Virus record (IMG/VR): IMGVR_UViG_3300042691_047443 | Location: 1 to 64,000 of that record | DNA from: a virus | Strand: one strand, 5' to 3' | DNA length: 64,000 nt | The notes under the pieces: generated by a model | Seen by the model: only the letters and a program-made list of their open reading frames with translations | Told to the model about the DNA's origin: nothing | The model's database searches: none | Position numbers and translations under genes: made by a program | Shown: in pieces, positions 1 through 7,416 of the stretch | How the letters are laid out: every line of letters begins with the position of its first letter | Numbering within the stretch: position 1 is the first letter of the stretch

Positions 1-113
1 CTGTCATTACGACATTTTATCGTCACCAGGTCGCCCGGACAGATGTCTCGGGCTTCGCCATGCGCTTCCATGTCAATCTCTTTTTTCAACTTGATGATGT
101 CTCCTGATCCCAT
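1..113 (-). CDS. partial small protein, G-D-L-V family
   Basis: Starts at the ATG at 113, six bases after a clear GGAGG, and is still open at base 1, so only about 37 residues are visible. They contain a PGDLV segment near residue 26, the phrase that opens several of its neighbours. It overlaps the end of the preceding gene by 28 bases. Function unknown; a small SH3-like barrel is inferred from its neighbours. Confidence 0.6.
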   Translation of the reverse strand, partial: MGSGDIIKLKKEIDMEAHGEARDICPGDLVTIKCRND

Positions 114-331
114 GGGACCCTCCGGACCCGCAGGGCGACATTCACCACGTCGTCTTCCACCAAGGATAGCGACACGACACCTCGCCCCCGGGTCAGGATG
201 TGTACCTCTCCCCACACCGACATGAAGTCACGTATCTTGGAACTTGTCTTGTTGAACCCGACGACGAGTCCTTCGACCCCGAAACTGAAGTCGGGGTTGT
301 AGAGGATATAGTCACCTGGGCGGATACGCAT
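86..331 (-). CDS. small SH3-like protein (81 aa)
   Basis: Opens with MRIRPGDYILYN and continues with beta-rich, Val/Gly-rich sequence, as in the neighbouring small proteins. A GTG lies directly before the ATG at 331; the ATG is preferred because GAGG stands seven bases upstream and the TGATG junction with the preceding gene suggests translational coupling. No catalytic motif is visible. The fold is inferred from the repeated G-D-h-h start; the function is unknown. Confidence 0.55.
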   Translation of the reverse strand: MRIRPGDYILYNPDFSFGVEGLVVGFNKTSSKIRDFMSVWGEVHILTRGRGVVSLSLVEDDVVNVALRVRRVPWDQETSSS

Positions 332-711
332 CACTCATCCTCTACGATCTCAAACCGCACCCCGGGTCCGTCGCCTCGATTCCACCCGAGGAAACTTTCG
401 AACTTGAGAGCAAGTCGGTCACGCTCTTCCGGGGTCATCTCCTTCACCATCGCGACGATGTCTGGGTCACTCACGTAAATCTTGTGCATTCTGGGTTGAG
501 ACGCTGCGGGCGGACAAATTTCGTGGTTGTACGCGCCACGACCAGCTTCCCCGTTGTGCGAAATGAGGTTGTAGGAAACGCGATATTTTTCGTCAATGAT
601 TCCACCGTCTCCATGAATGAAGATACACACAACCCTCCATGGATTATACCCTCGCTCGTCGTCCACTAAATCTACAAGTTCATTAATACGATAACGAATG
701 TCGTAGTTCAT
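331..711 (-). CDS. unknown protein (126 aa)
   Basis: The start codon overlaps the stop of the preceding gene (ATGA). The N-terminal third (NELVDLVDDERG, then PWRVVCIFIHGDGG) looks like another small barrel resembling the neighbours. The C-terminal third (DPDIVAMVKEMTPEERDRL) is helical. I do not recognise the family. Its tight packing with the small-protein run suggests co-expression. Confidence 0.6.
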   Translation of the reverse strand: MNYDIRYRINELVDLVDDERGYNPWRVVCIFIHGDGGIIDEKYRVSYNLISHNGEAGRGAYNHEICPPAASQPRMHKIYVSDPDIVAMVKEMTPEERDRLALKFESFLGWNRGDGPGVRFEIVEDE

Positions 712-914
712 GACACTTTCTCCATATGATCACCTGTCACCCAGCCTGTATACCTGAATGATACAATCCTATACCAGCTTGTCACCTTTGTATCAACCTC
801 CAGAATGATTGCGAGGTCACCCTCACGCATCCAACCAATCATTTTGACATTCCACACCGTGGTCTCATCCGTGAATCTAGCGAGAGAACCAGGCGGAATG
901 ATGTTGACTTTCAT
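708..914 (-). CDS. small SH3-like protein (68 aa)
   Basis: The start at 914 is chosen because GAGGGG lies four to five bases upstream; an ATG at 932 would also be in frame. The protein begins MKVNIIPPGSLARF, has a central REGDLAIILEV strand pair and ends in YTGWVTGDHMEKV. That closing G-W-x-x-x-D pattern is shared with the 1153-1365 and 1352-1609 products. Function unknown. Confidence 0.6.
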   Translation of the reverse strand: MKVNIIPPGSLARFTDETTVWNVKMIGWMREGDLAIILEVDTKVTSWYRIVSFRYTGWVTGDHMEKVS

Positions 915-928
915 GTTTCCCCTCAAGA

Positions 929-1156
929 TCATCCCTTGCGCCGGACAATTTCCATATCGGTCCCCAACCCCCATCCCAACGATTCCTTATAAAGGACCTT
1001 CACCCACAGGTCCCCTGGGTGGTTCACAGACCCCAGCGTCGCGACCACGAGGTAACAATCACCATGAAATGTGGCGCGTTGGAACTTTACGTCCTCGTAG
1101 TCGTGAGGCGAATCCCACAAGAAAGTGGACCCGTTCACAAGGTCGCCGGGTCTCAT
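929..1156 (-). CDS. small SH3-like protein (75 aa)
   Basis: Begins MRPGDLVNGS and ends with LGWGLGTDMEIV, matching the pattern of its neighbours (G-D-L-V start, then a Gly-Trp plus Asp near the end). The ATG at 1156 overlaps the preceding stop as ATGA, which is why it is preferred over an upstream in-frame start. Probably a one-domain beta-barrel; role unknown. Confidence 0.6.
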   Translation of the reverse strand: MRPGDLVNGSTFLWDSPHDYEDVKFQRATFHGDCYLVVATLGSVNHPGDLWVKVLYKESLGWGLGTDMEIVRRKG

Positions 1157-1365
1157 GTGACACGCTCTACGAGACCATCCGATATCCACCCGGCTCCGCT
1201 TTTGGTCAAGATTTGAACCCTTCCAATGTGGGGATTGTGTGATACGACAACCGCAACTTCACCTTTCTTCAGCACACCAATAGGTCGAGGACCAGGAGGA
1301 TTGTCCCAGATGTAGAATTGTTGTGTGTCAATCCTAACTGTGCGAACTAGGTCACCATTTCTCAT
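1153..1365 (-). CDS. small SH3-like protein (70 aa)
   Basis: The cleanest member of the local family: MRNGDLVRTVR, then LKKGEVAVVVS, RVQILTKSGAGW and DGLVERV. The strand-turn-strand layout with a conserved Gly-Trp resembles SH3-like domains. AGGTGA sits about four bases before the ATG at 1365. No enzyme motif; perhaps a protein-binding or anti-host mini-protein (inference). Confidence 0.65.
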   Translation of the reverse strand: MRNGDLVRTVRIDTQQFYIWDNPPGPRPIGVLKKGEVAVVVSHNPHIGRVQILTKSGAGWISDGLVERVT

Positions 1366-1609
1366 TTATCACCTTCAGTGAGTCAGTCAACAACCATCCG
1401 AATCCATTGCTTCCAAACACTTGAGAAAAAGAGTCTTTAACTTCAATGACAAGGAGAGGTTCTTTTGGTTGAAGTAGGATTGAAGGTTCCCAGTGCTTGG
1501 GGCCGGGTCCGGGACCAGGATGCCCATAGGAGACCACAGGTATAGAACTATTGATTCTGGTGAGAGAACCTAGGCTTATTCTCTGTGCGGTGTCGGGTTC
1601 TCTTCCCAT
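1352..1609 (-). CDS. small SH3-like protein (85 aa)
   Basis: Contains SLGSLTRINSS near residue 12, a Pro/Gly-rich loop around residues 30-38 (GPGPGPKHW), LLVIEVKDS and a closing GFGWLLTDSLKVI. It is therefore a longer relative of the 1153-1365 product. The ATG at 1609 overlaps the end of the preceding gene by 34 bases, so the exact start is uncertain. Function unknown. Confidence 0.5.
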   Translation of the reverse strand: MGREPDTAQRISLGSLTRINSSIPVVSYGHPGPGPGPKHWEPSILLQPKEPLLVIEVKDSFSQVFGSNGFGWLLTDSLKVINEKW

Positions 1610-1890
1610 TCATATCCCTCGGGAACAACCATCGCGATGTCGTGCGCTGCACCATTGCTACCTTTGTCAAGACCCTTGCACACGATTCCCCACGAGGGTC
1701 TATACTTTACTTCATAGACCTTCATGTCAGGGTCGGGGTGACGAAACCATCCAAGAGTATATTCATCCGGACCGTTGTAGTATTTCTCTCCAAATCCATA
1801 GTGGAGATTACCATATTCAGACATCAGGGCTCGCCGAATGCGTCCCGAAGCGTCCATGATACAATTCCTAAACCTCTCGACCCGATTCAT
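1576..1890 (-). CDS. unknown protein (104 aa)
   Basis: The start at 1890 follows GGGAGG at ideal distance; an ATG four codons upstream is less well placed. It is rich in Tyr, Trp and Gly (YGFGEKYYNGPDEYTLGW) with a predicted helix at the N-terminus. Not recognised. It belongs to the same closely packed run of small genes. Confidence 0.55.
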   Translation of the reverse strand: MNRVERFRNCIMDASGRIRRALMSEYGNLHYGFGEKYYNGPDEYTLGWFRHPDPDMKVYEVKYRPSWGIVCKGLDKGSNGAAHDIAMVVPEGYEWEENPTPHRE

Positions 1891-1925
1891 CTTTCCTCCC
1901 ATTCCATATTCTAGAATTTAGAATA

Positions 1926-2306
1926 TCAAGCTCGACCGTAGTCATCCTGATAACGAACGATGTCTTCCTCCGCGAACGAATCTCCCCTCTGCACCTCGAT
2001 GAAGACGAGGGGTTCATTCTCAGAATCATTACGGACCCGGTGCTTCTGTTCCTTGTCGATGATGACGAATGTTACACCCTTGCGACCACAAGGCGCCTCG
2101 ATAATCTCTCGCTTGTTGCTCAGCATGTCTTCAAGTTCGATGACACCAACGCCAGAGATGAACGTCCAGTGCTCTTCCCTGTGAAAGTGGGACTGGAGAG
2201 ACAATCTCCCTCCTGGATTCACAACGATTCTTTTCACCTTACACATGTCGTCTTCGTAAAGTTCCGTGTAATGTCCCCAAGGTCTATGTGTGGTCTTATC
2301 AGTCAT
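1926..2306 (-). CDS. cupin, mannose-6-phosphate isomerase type II domain
   Basis: The whole 126-residue protein matches the C-terminal isomerase domain of bifunctional ManC/AlgA-type enzymes: RPWGHYTELYEDD, KVKRIVVNPGGRLSLQSH, REEHWTFISG, then FIEVQRGDSF and EEDIVRYQDDYGR at the end. The histidines of SLQSHFHREEHW are the expected cupin metal ligands. In the full enzymes this domain interconverts fructose-6-P and mannose-6-P. No guanylyltransferase domain is present, so here it is either a stand-alone isomerase or a sugar-binding cupin. The start is the ATG at 2306, which has no ribosome site but a TATCAT box six bases upstream. Confidence 0.85.
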   Translation of the reverse strand: MTDKTTHRPWGHYTELYEDDMCKVKRIVVNPGGRLSLQSHFHREEHWTFISGVGVIELEDMLSNKREIIEAPCGRKGVTFVIIDKEQKHRVRNDSENEPLVFIEVQRGDSFAEEDIVRYQDDYGRA

Positions 2307-2321
2307 GTGTATATGATACAC
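2307..2321. repeat. 6-3-6 inverted repeat at a start codon
   Basis: GTGTAT-ATG-ATACAC directly abuts the start codon of the cupin gene. It contains the minus-strand TATCAT box at 2313-2318 that could serve as the -10 of a leaderless promoter. A regulator site is possible; chance is not excluded for a 6-bp arm. Confidence 0.35.
2313..2318 (-). promoter_or_regulatory. candidate -10 box of a leaderless promoter
   Basis: TATCAT on the minus strand, six bases before the ATG of the cupin gene, which has no Shine-Dalgarno sequence. A weak TTGTCC lies 18 bases further upstream. Confidence 0.4.
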
Positions 2322-2345
2322 CAGAAGTGTTCATTTGGACAACTT

Positions 2346-2528
2346 TTAATCCGGTGTGGGGTTAAACACCTGCCCATCCCAATCCCAGGACCTGTGTGGG
2401 GCGTCCTGAGGATATTTCCGATTGAGTTCCCTCACAATGGCGTGGGGGATGTCCGTGGAACCGAGACCGCCGATCAGCTCGACCGGGTCGCCGTCCTTGT
2501 CACAGATTACCGTAAAAGGATTTACCAT
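2346..2528 (-). CDS. unknown small protein (60 aa)
   Basis: Begins MVNPFTVICDKDGDPV with GGTGG four bases upstream, the ATG overlapping the preceding stop. A beta-hairpin start is followed by a short helix (HAIVRELNRKYPQ) and a Trp-rich tail (SWDWDGQVFNP). No family recognised. Confidence 0.55.
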   Translation of the reverse strand: MVNPFTVICDKDGDPVELIGGLGSTDIPHAIVRELNRKYPQDAPHRSWDWDGQVFNPTPD

Positions 2529-2758
2529 CGGTCCACCCAATCCCAAACAGAAGTCGAGACAAAACGTTCCCCACCCTTGGGCAACTCATCTCCGACGTAC
2601 ATGACACGCCACAGGTGAGGTTGTACAACGTCGTCTTCACTCACGTATCTACTCAGAAGAACTGCAGGATATAAGTGAGACAGGCCAACCTTGTTCTTCC
2701 CAGGAACAAGGACGAGGTCGCCTGTCTGGTATTCTCTCTTTGGCCTGTGCTTCTTCAT
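2522..2758 (-). CDS. small SH3-like protein (78 aa)
   Basis: A basic N-terminus (MKKHRPKREY) leads into QTGDLVLVPGKNKVG, so it shares the G-D-L-V signature of the run. The remainder alternates hydrophobic and polar residues as in a small barrel and ends VWDWVDRW. Function unknown. Confidence 0.55.
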   Translation of the reverse strand: MKKHRPKREYQTGDLVLVPGKNKVGLSHLYPAVLLSRYVSEDDVVQPHLWRVMYVGDELPKGGERFVSTSVWDWVDRW

Positions 2759-2779
2759 TTTCTCATAATAACGTGTGAT

Positions 2780-2953
2780 TTAAATCAACGTCATGTACCT
2801 TGATGAAAACACCTTCACCCTTCCATTCGAAGATAGTACAGTGTAGAAAACACTGTCGCCCCTTCCTACATCATCTCTGCGGCCTAAGACGACACACAAA
2901 AAAGTTTGAAAGGTTACATTGGAATAATATCTGACGAGGTCCCCAGGTTTCAT
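2780..2953 (-). CDS. very small SH3-like protein (57 aa)
   Basis: Read directly from the minus strand: starts MKPGDLVRYYSNV, continues TFLCVVLGRRDD, VFYTVLSSNGRVKVF and ends RYMTLI before TAA at 2780-2782. The G-D-L-V-R start and strand pattern place it with the neighbouring mini-proteins. It fills what would otherwise be a gap of about 240 bases. Function unknown. Confidence 0.6.
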   Translation of the reverse strand: MKPGDLVRYYSNVTFQTFLCVVLGRRDDVGRGDSVFYTVLSSNGRVKVFSSRYMTLI

Positions 2954-2998
2954 TTACTTCCATGATAAGATGTTTAGGTGCGGGTTTTCACAAGAGAA

Positions 2999-4453
2999 TC
3001 AACTCCAGTTGTGTATGAAACCGTCTGGAGAGGCGACTATATTGCCGGGGTTCGCAGGATCACCGAAGAGCGTCGTTTCGTCCTTTCGGCAATTTACGAA
3101 CTTCGTGTCAGGATGTACAATGCAACTTCGAAAATCCACACCCCTCAGGTCCACGTTCTCAAACGTCACGCCCTTTAGGACGGTACGATCAAATTTTGTT
3201 TTGCTGAGGCCTAGGTCACGAAATGTTGTTGATGCGAATTTGCAATTTTTAAACTGCGTGCCCTTCAAGGAAGAGTTTGTGATGTTGCCGTTTGTGAACA
3301 CGCCGTAAGAAAACATCGAGGCATCGATCTTACAGTTCATGATTTCGCTGTCGGTGTAGCGTGTAGCACTGCTCTTTACCTTCGATAAGTCGCAATCGAT
3401 CAATTCGCCTCCTGCAAATTCGGAGCTGTTCAAGGCCGCTCCTTGAAAGAGGCAATTCACAAATTTTACCCGAGAGCTCGAAGACTGGTCTAGCGTAGTT
3501 TCGTTAAACTTGCAGTCTTGCACGGTGATACCGTTACCAAACGTAGGCCGTTCAAACTTAGTCCCAAAGAAATCTATCCCGCCGATGCTTCTATCAAACT
3601 TGACACCAACTAACATGCAAGTCAGAAAAGTAGAGCCTTTTGGAATTCGACCAAACGTATGGTCCACGAGACTTACGTCGTTATGGTGATTCTTTAGAGA
3701 TTGATCGAACAGTTGATCTGGATTCGTTGTCAGCTCATCTTTCTTGATAACATCAAGGAGCTCTAGGTAATTGGAGTCAAAGAATACGGATTGCGCTGGC
3801 TCTGGTCCGAAAATCACCCCATTACCAGGGTCCGCGACGCCATCATATTCCAGCAACCTGTGAATCACCTGAGCCCATTTATTTACAAAGTTCTCCTTGT
3901 CCTCAGTGTCTTGTGCCTCTTTGCTCGATGAGCGCTTGTCGCTTAGCATGCCCTTTGACACGATGCGCGAAAAGATACGAGACACGTTCCAGATCTTACC
4001 CGCGGGAGTCTGCACCCGAGCACGTTTCTTTGCCTCTTCGATGACGTCAGCGTCTAGCCCATTGTCCATGAGGATTTGCAGGTCTCTCTCAAGGTCACCC
4101 TCTGTGTAGCTGTCGTCAAGATTCAGGAGCCTCGTTGAGGACTTCGGCTTGAAGATGATCATGTAAGGCCTCTCCACCGCAAACTCAGAGATCTTACCGG
4201 GCTTGAGAGGATAACCGTAAAACCCCGTGGGGGTCGTGAACTTGTTGCTGGGATATATCCCGAACTTTGGAAAGAGCGAAAAGTGTATGTACACACCGGG
4301 CATCTTTGAATAGTGCTGGAGAGATTCTCGCCAGTCGCCGTAGCGCTTGTCTCCGTGGACCATGTCGAGCTTTTTTCCTGTCTCACGCTCGTACCTTGTG
4401 ATTTCTAACAAATTTTCGCGGATTGCCCACCTGAGAAGATCGTAACTTTGCAT
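2999..4453 (-). CDS. pentapeptide-repeat protein with extra N-terminal domain
   Basis: About residues 260-460 are a long run of A/N-(D/N)-L/F-X-X pentapeptides (for example VKFVNCLFQGAALNSSEF and GTQFKNCKFASTTF), which form a right-handed square beta-helix. The first 240 residues are a separate mixed domain with PGVYIHFSLFPKFGIYP near residue 55. It ends in YDGVADPGNGVIFGPEPAQS, a phrase faintly like the end of ADP-ribosyltransferase-fold domains in phage proteins (weak, from memory). Pentapeptide proteins can mimic DNA and protect gyrase, or be structural; neither can be decided here. GAGGT precedes the ATG at 4453. Confidence 0.8.
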   Translation of the reverse strand: MQSYDLLRWAIRENLLEITRYERETGKKLDMVHGDKRYGDWRESLQHYSKMPGVYIHFSLFPKFGIYPSNKFTTPTGFYGYPLKPGKISEFAVERPYMIIFKPKSSTRLLNLDDSYTEGDLERDLQILMDNGLDADVIEEAKKRARVQTPAGKIWNVSRIFSRIVSKGMLSDKRSSSKEAQDTEDKENFVNKWAQVIHRLLEYDGVADPGNGVIFGPEPAQSVFFDSNYLELLDVIKKDELTTNPDQLFDQSLKNHHNDVSLVDHTFGRIPKGSTFLTCMLVGVKFDRSIGGIDFFGTKFERPTFGNGITVQDCKFNETTLDQSSSSRVKFVNCLFQGAALNSSEFAGGELIDCDLSKVKSSATRYTDSEIMNCKIDASMFSYGVFTNGNITNSSLKGTQFKNCKFASTTFRDLGLSKTKFDRTVLKGVTFENVDLRGVDFRSCIVHPDTKFVNCRKDETTLFGDPANPGNIVASPDGFIHNWS

Positions 4454-4462
4454 TTGTTGACC

Positions 4463-4702
4463 TCAATTTTGCAAATATTCATTTAACCACGAAAGCAACG
4501 TGTCCCTGTCATAATGGATCTTTTCAGGTGCATCCTTGAGCCCATCCCTCAGGTCAGTCAACGCTCCAGTGAGAATAGCATTCTTTGTGTTGCTTTTCTC
4601 CAGCTTGTCGAGACAGATGACCAGATAATCGGTATAAGAATTGAATAGCGCAACCTTTTTCCGAGCGTCTTGTATCCAGTCGACTTCAGAAATTTCAGCC
4701 AT
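4463..4702 (-). CDS. unknown helical protein (79 aa)
   Basis: A strong AAGGAGG precedes the ATG at 4702. The product is all-helical and acidic at both ends (MAEISEVDWIQDARKK to LLSWLNEYLQN). It lies nine bases upstream of the pentapeptide-repeat gene and is probably co-transcribed with it, so it could be a partner or chaperone (inference). No family recognised. Confidence 0.65.
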   Translation of the reverse strand: MAEISEVDWIQDARKKVALFNSYTDYLVICLDKLEKSNTKNAILTGALTDLRDGLKDAPEKIHYDRDTLLSWLNEYLQN

Positions 4703-4753
4703 GTGAATCCTCCTTAGCGTGAATCTAACTCAGTGAAAAAAAGTTTTACAAGG

Positions 4754-5146
4754 TCAACCCACACCAGGATGGCCGTTAGATCCTGTGAGCGTCATGAAGT
4801 TTCTAACGGGTATTGTGGTGAGCCCACAAAATAACTGATAGTCAACATCAACACCCGCAGAACACGAAATGTACAAAGCACTACACCTTATGTTGTGATG
4901 GACTGTATCACCTTGATCAAGAGTGACAAAATTTCCCGTGTTAAACCCGTTTCTTGTGAATGCAACTGCAATCTTATCTGTTCCCACCGTTCCTTTGTTT
5001 GCAACATCTACAAAGCAACTAACAAATGGAAAACCGTGCTTCTGAATTTCACCATTTGAAATCAAGGAAGACGTCAGATACGGCAACGCTGAAATTTGAT
5101 ACGCTGGAACAAAATGTTCGTCGCTAGATGGCCAATTAATACCCAT
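4754..5146 (-). CDS. probable virion-associated protein (130 aa)
   Basis: A beta-rich protein ending FMTLTGSNGHPGVG, with FPFVSCFVDVANKGTVG and KIAVAFTRNGFNTGNF in the middle. From memory, sequences of this kind occur in marine phages and some large DNA viruses beside fibre-like proteins; the identification is tentative. The ATG at 5146 lacks a ribosome site but has a perfect TATAAT seven bases before it. Divergent from the 5178 gene, which is also probably structural. Confidence 0.6.
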   Translation of the reverse strand: MGINWPSSDEHFVPAYQISALPYLTSSLISNGEIQKHGFPFVSCFVDVANKGTVGTDKIAVAFTRNGFNTGNFVTLDQGDTVHHNIRCSALYISCSAGVDVDYQLFCGLTTIPVRNFMTLTGSNGHPGVG

Positions 5147-5153
5147 GCTCTTA

Positions 5154-5159
5154 ATTATA
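5154..5159 (-). promoter_or_regulatory. candidate -10 box of a leaderless promoter
   Basis: TATAAT on the minus strand, seven bases before the ATG at 5146. On the plus strand an overlapping TATATT (5158-5163) could serve the divergent 5178 gene, which does have GAGGGG before its ATG. Confidence 0.45.
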
Positions 5160-5177
5160 TATTGAGGGGAAAATTAT

Positions 5178-6725
5178 ATGTCTGGATTTACATCTCTTGG
5201 AAAGAAAAACGCAGGTGGGACTGGAGACGGTGGTGTCTTCAATGCAAATGCCATTGGCCCATTCGGGACGTCACTTGTGTCCAGCATGACGCCTTCCGGC
5301 CAGGGAACGTTTGTGCATGGCATAAACAGCGCTATCTGGACCACTGGATCCAACGGCAGCGGCGGCCCGACGGTCTCTGCAAGCGATGCCATCGCCACTT
5401 GCACATCAGGCGGTTCTCCATACGCGTCGGCGGTGCTTCGCCTGAACAGAAGCAGCAAATACAGGGCAGGTCAAGGGACCATTGCCAGACTCACTGCAAT
5501 ATTCGGGGGTGGAAGCGCTGACACCCTACAGCTGGCCGGTGTGGGTAACGCTGAGTGTGGTTATTACTTCGCGATGAGCGGCACGAACTTCGGCATTCTT
5601 CACCGCGAAAGATCCAAGAGAGAGATCAGGGAATTCGCAAACGTGACTGGCGTCGGTGCAACCACGTTGACTGTCACCCTCGGCGGTGTGGTGAAGAGCA
5701 TAACCATCGACGGCGGAAGCAACGCAAATCAAACCGCGTACCTGATATCGAAACAAGACTACTCAAGGGTGGGCATGGGTTGGACTGCTGAGGCCCACGG
5801 CGCCAAGGTGCATTTCATCTCCAGCACTCCTGGGCCTGTCGAGGGAACGTTCAGCATCTTCAATGGGGCATCCTCAATCGCAACGACGGCAAGGACGCAA
5901 GCAGGCGTTCTGCCCACAGAGACATTCATCCCTCAATCAAGTTGGAACGTCGATCCAATGGACGGGAATGGTCCCACACGCTTCGACATGGATCCGACCA
6001 AAGGCAATGTATACGGAATAGGTTATCAATTCCTCGGGTTTGGAAATCCAACGTTTAGCGTCGAAAACCCAGAGACTGGACTGTTGGCCCAATGTCACAT
6101 GATACAGTGGGCAGGTTCTCACACGAGCACTGTCTTAAAAAATCCTGCGATGACTATACGATGGGAAGCGATCAACAGCGGGTCTTCAGCATCTTCCGTG
6201 AGTGTCAGCGGGGCATCTGGCGGTTTGTTCACTGAAGGTATCGTCCAGCGAAATGTTGGAGTAGCATTCTCAGCGGCGGGCACAAAGTCCGACATCAGCA
6301 CAACAGAATTGCCCATCTTGACCGTAAGAGCAAACCAAATTTATGGTTCGGTCTGCAGTTATGGTGAGTTGGCCCCTTTTAACATCTCACTCGGCAACGA
6401 AACTGGAAACTCAAGCAGCGGAAAGTTGTTAAGAATAAATCTCTACAAAAATATCGGTTTGACGGGGCCAGTTAATTTTCAGAATCTAGACTCGGCCAGG
6501 TCGATTGCTTCTGTCGATACAACCGCGACCGGTATTTCTACGACGGCAAACCAGCAGCTTCTCAAGAGCATCATCGTGGCAGCAAATGATTCGATTGTGT
6601 TGAAACTTGAGGACGAAAACTTCTTCATCGTCAACGGGGACACCTTAACAATCACTGCGCAACGTGCGGGAGGCTCGAACATTGACACGGCAGCAGCGTC
6701 AGTCTCATGGTTCGAAGATCAGTGA
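5178..6725 (+). CDS. probable virion surface or fibre-like protein (515 aa)
   Basis: One of only three plus-strand genes. GAGGGG stands eight bases before the ATG. The sequence is low in charge, rich in Gly, Ser, Thr and Ala, and beta-rich throughout with no membrane segment, as in phage fibre or decoration proteins. A segment near residues 90-150 (YRAGQGTIARLTAIFGGG, CGYYFAMSGTNFGILHR) resembles conserved proteins I recall from marine phages and large algal viruses. No chaperone or lectin motif was identified. The gene ends exactly where the convergent 6726-7010 gene ends, leaving no intergenic space. Confidence 0.65.
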   Translation: MSGFTSLGKKNAGGTGDGGVFNANAIGPFGTSLVSSMTPSGQGTFVHGINSAIWTTGSNGSGGPTVSASDAIATCTSGGSPYASAVLRLNRSSKYRAGQGTIARLTAIFGGGSADTLQLAGVGNAECGYYFAMSGTNFGILHRERSKREIREFANVTGVGATTLTVTLGGVVKSITIDGGSNANQTAYLISKQDYSRVGMGWTAEAHGAKVHFISSTPGPVEGTFSIFNGASSIATTARTQAGVLPTETFIPQSSWNVDPMDGNGPTRFDMDPTKGNVYGIGYQFLGFGNPTFSVENPETGLLAQCHMIQWAGSHTSTVLKNPAMTIRWEAINSGSSASSVSVSGASGGLFTEGIVQRNVGVAFSAAGTKSDISTTELPILTVRANQIYGSVCSYGELAPFNISLGNETGNSSSGKLLRINLYKNIGLTGPVNFQNLDSARSIASVDTTATGISTTANQQLLKSIIVAANDSIVLKLEDENFFIVNGDTLTITAQRAGGSNIDTAAASVSWFEDQ

Positions 6726-7010
6726 TTAAGACATGAGTTGATCACCCGGAAGCTTCACGGGTGGCGGATCTTTAATGTCAAAGGAAAAGAACTGAGAGAC
6801 AGTATCGTCCCACATGGTGACGTCGCCATTTGCACCGACACCCTTGAAAATGCAGAGCGACACCTGCTTCTTGTCGTAACGAATCCTTTCTACAACGACC
6901 TTTTCCCCGAGAGACACGATAAACTTTCCGTCCACAATGGCATCAGCAGCCTTGCTAAAATCAAACTTGACCTTCTTGATTCGCTGGGCGGGCTTCTTCT
7001 CTTTCTTCAT
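6726..7010 (-). CDS. unknown small basic protein (94 aa)
   Basis: A Lys-rich start (MKKEKKPAQRIKKVKF) is followed by a beta-rich body (FIVSLGEKVVVERIRYD, QVSLCIFKGVG). It overlaps the end of the glycosylase gene by about 50 bases, so the start could be lower. No family recognised. Confidence 0.5.
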   Translation of the reverse strand: MKKEKKPAQRIKKVKFDFSKAADAIVDGKFIVSLGEKVVVERIRYDKKQVSLCIFKGVGANGDVTMWDDTVSQFFSFDIKDPPPVKLPGDQLMS

Positions 7011-7416
7011 GTAACTTTCTCCATTCGTAGTACCTCACAAGCGCACCGTCTTTCGGTGGCTCGGCAGGCAGCAATCCCCTACAGAATATATCATAAGCTG
7101 CTCCGGCGTATTCACCGATTCCAGGGAGCTCTCGGGCATCACTCCAGATGCCGTAAATATAAGCCTTAGACATCTTAATGATATTTTCAGAACGTCTGTT
7201 AGCGAAGCCCAGGGGCTTTATGATGTCAATCAAGGCACGTCTGTCACTGTCAATAAGCGCTTCAGGCGTAGGCCACGCGTAGAAGAACTTCGGCAATATT
7301 TTTTCAACTTGCTTCCTCGAAGTGCAATTCAAGAACATGCATGCCAGCAGAATCTTCCACTTGTCTGGCCACAGATCTTCCTGTATTAGTCCAAAGGGAG
7401 ACCGTGGCGGTATCAA
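6961..7416 (-). CDS. HhH-GPD mismatch DNA glycosylase (MBD4-like)
   Basis: Matches the compact helix-hairpin-helix glycosylases of the MBD4/thymine-DNA glycosylase type. Seen: WKILLACMFLNCTSRKQVE at the start, WPTPEALIDSD, a hairpin ELPGIGEYAGAAYDIFCRG and a catalytic-type aspartate in PPKDGALVRYYEW. There is no iron-sulfur Cys cluster. Family members remove T, U or hydroxymethyl-U opposite G. It starts at a TTG overlapping the AAA+ gene stop, implying coupled translation. If the phage DNA carries modified cytosine, an enzyme that repairs its deamination product makes sense (inference). Confidence 0.85.
   Translation of the reverse strand: MIPPRSPFGLIQEDLWPDKWKILLACMFLNCTSRKQVEKILPKFFYAWPTPEALIDSDRRALIDIIKPLGFANRRSENIIKMSKAYIYGIWSDARELPGIGEYAGAAYDIFCRGLLPAEPPKDGALVRYYEWRKLHEEREEARPANQEGQV

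Noticed and set aside
805-1242. Long plus-strand frame across the small-gene array
   Set aside because: It lies opposite several minus-strand genes with good ribosome sites and overlapping stop/start codons; its translation shows no domain.
1926-2306. Full ManC (mannose-1-P guanylyltransferase)
   Set aside because: Only the C-terminal cupin/isomerase domain is present; there is no nucleotidyltransferase domain.
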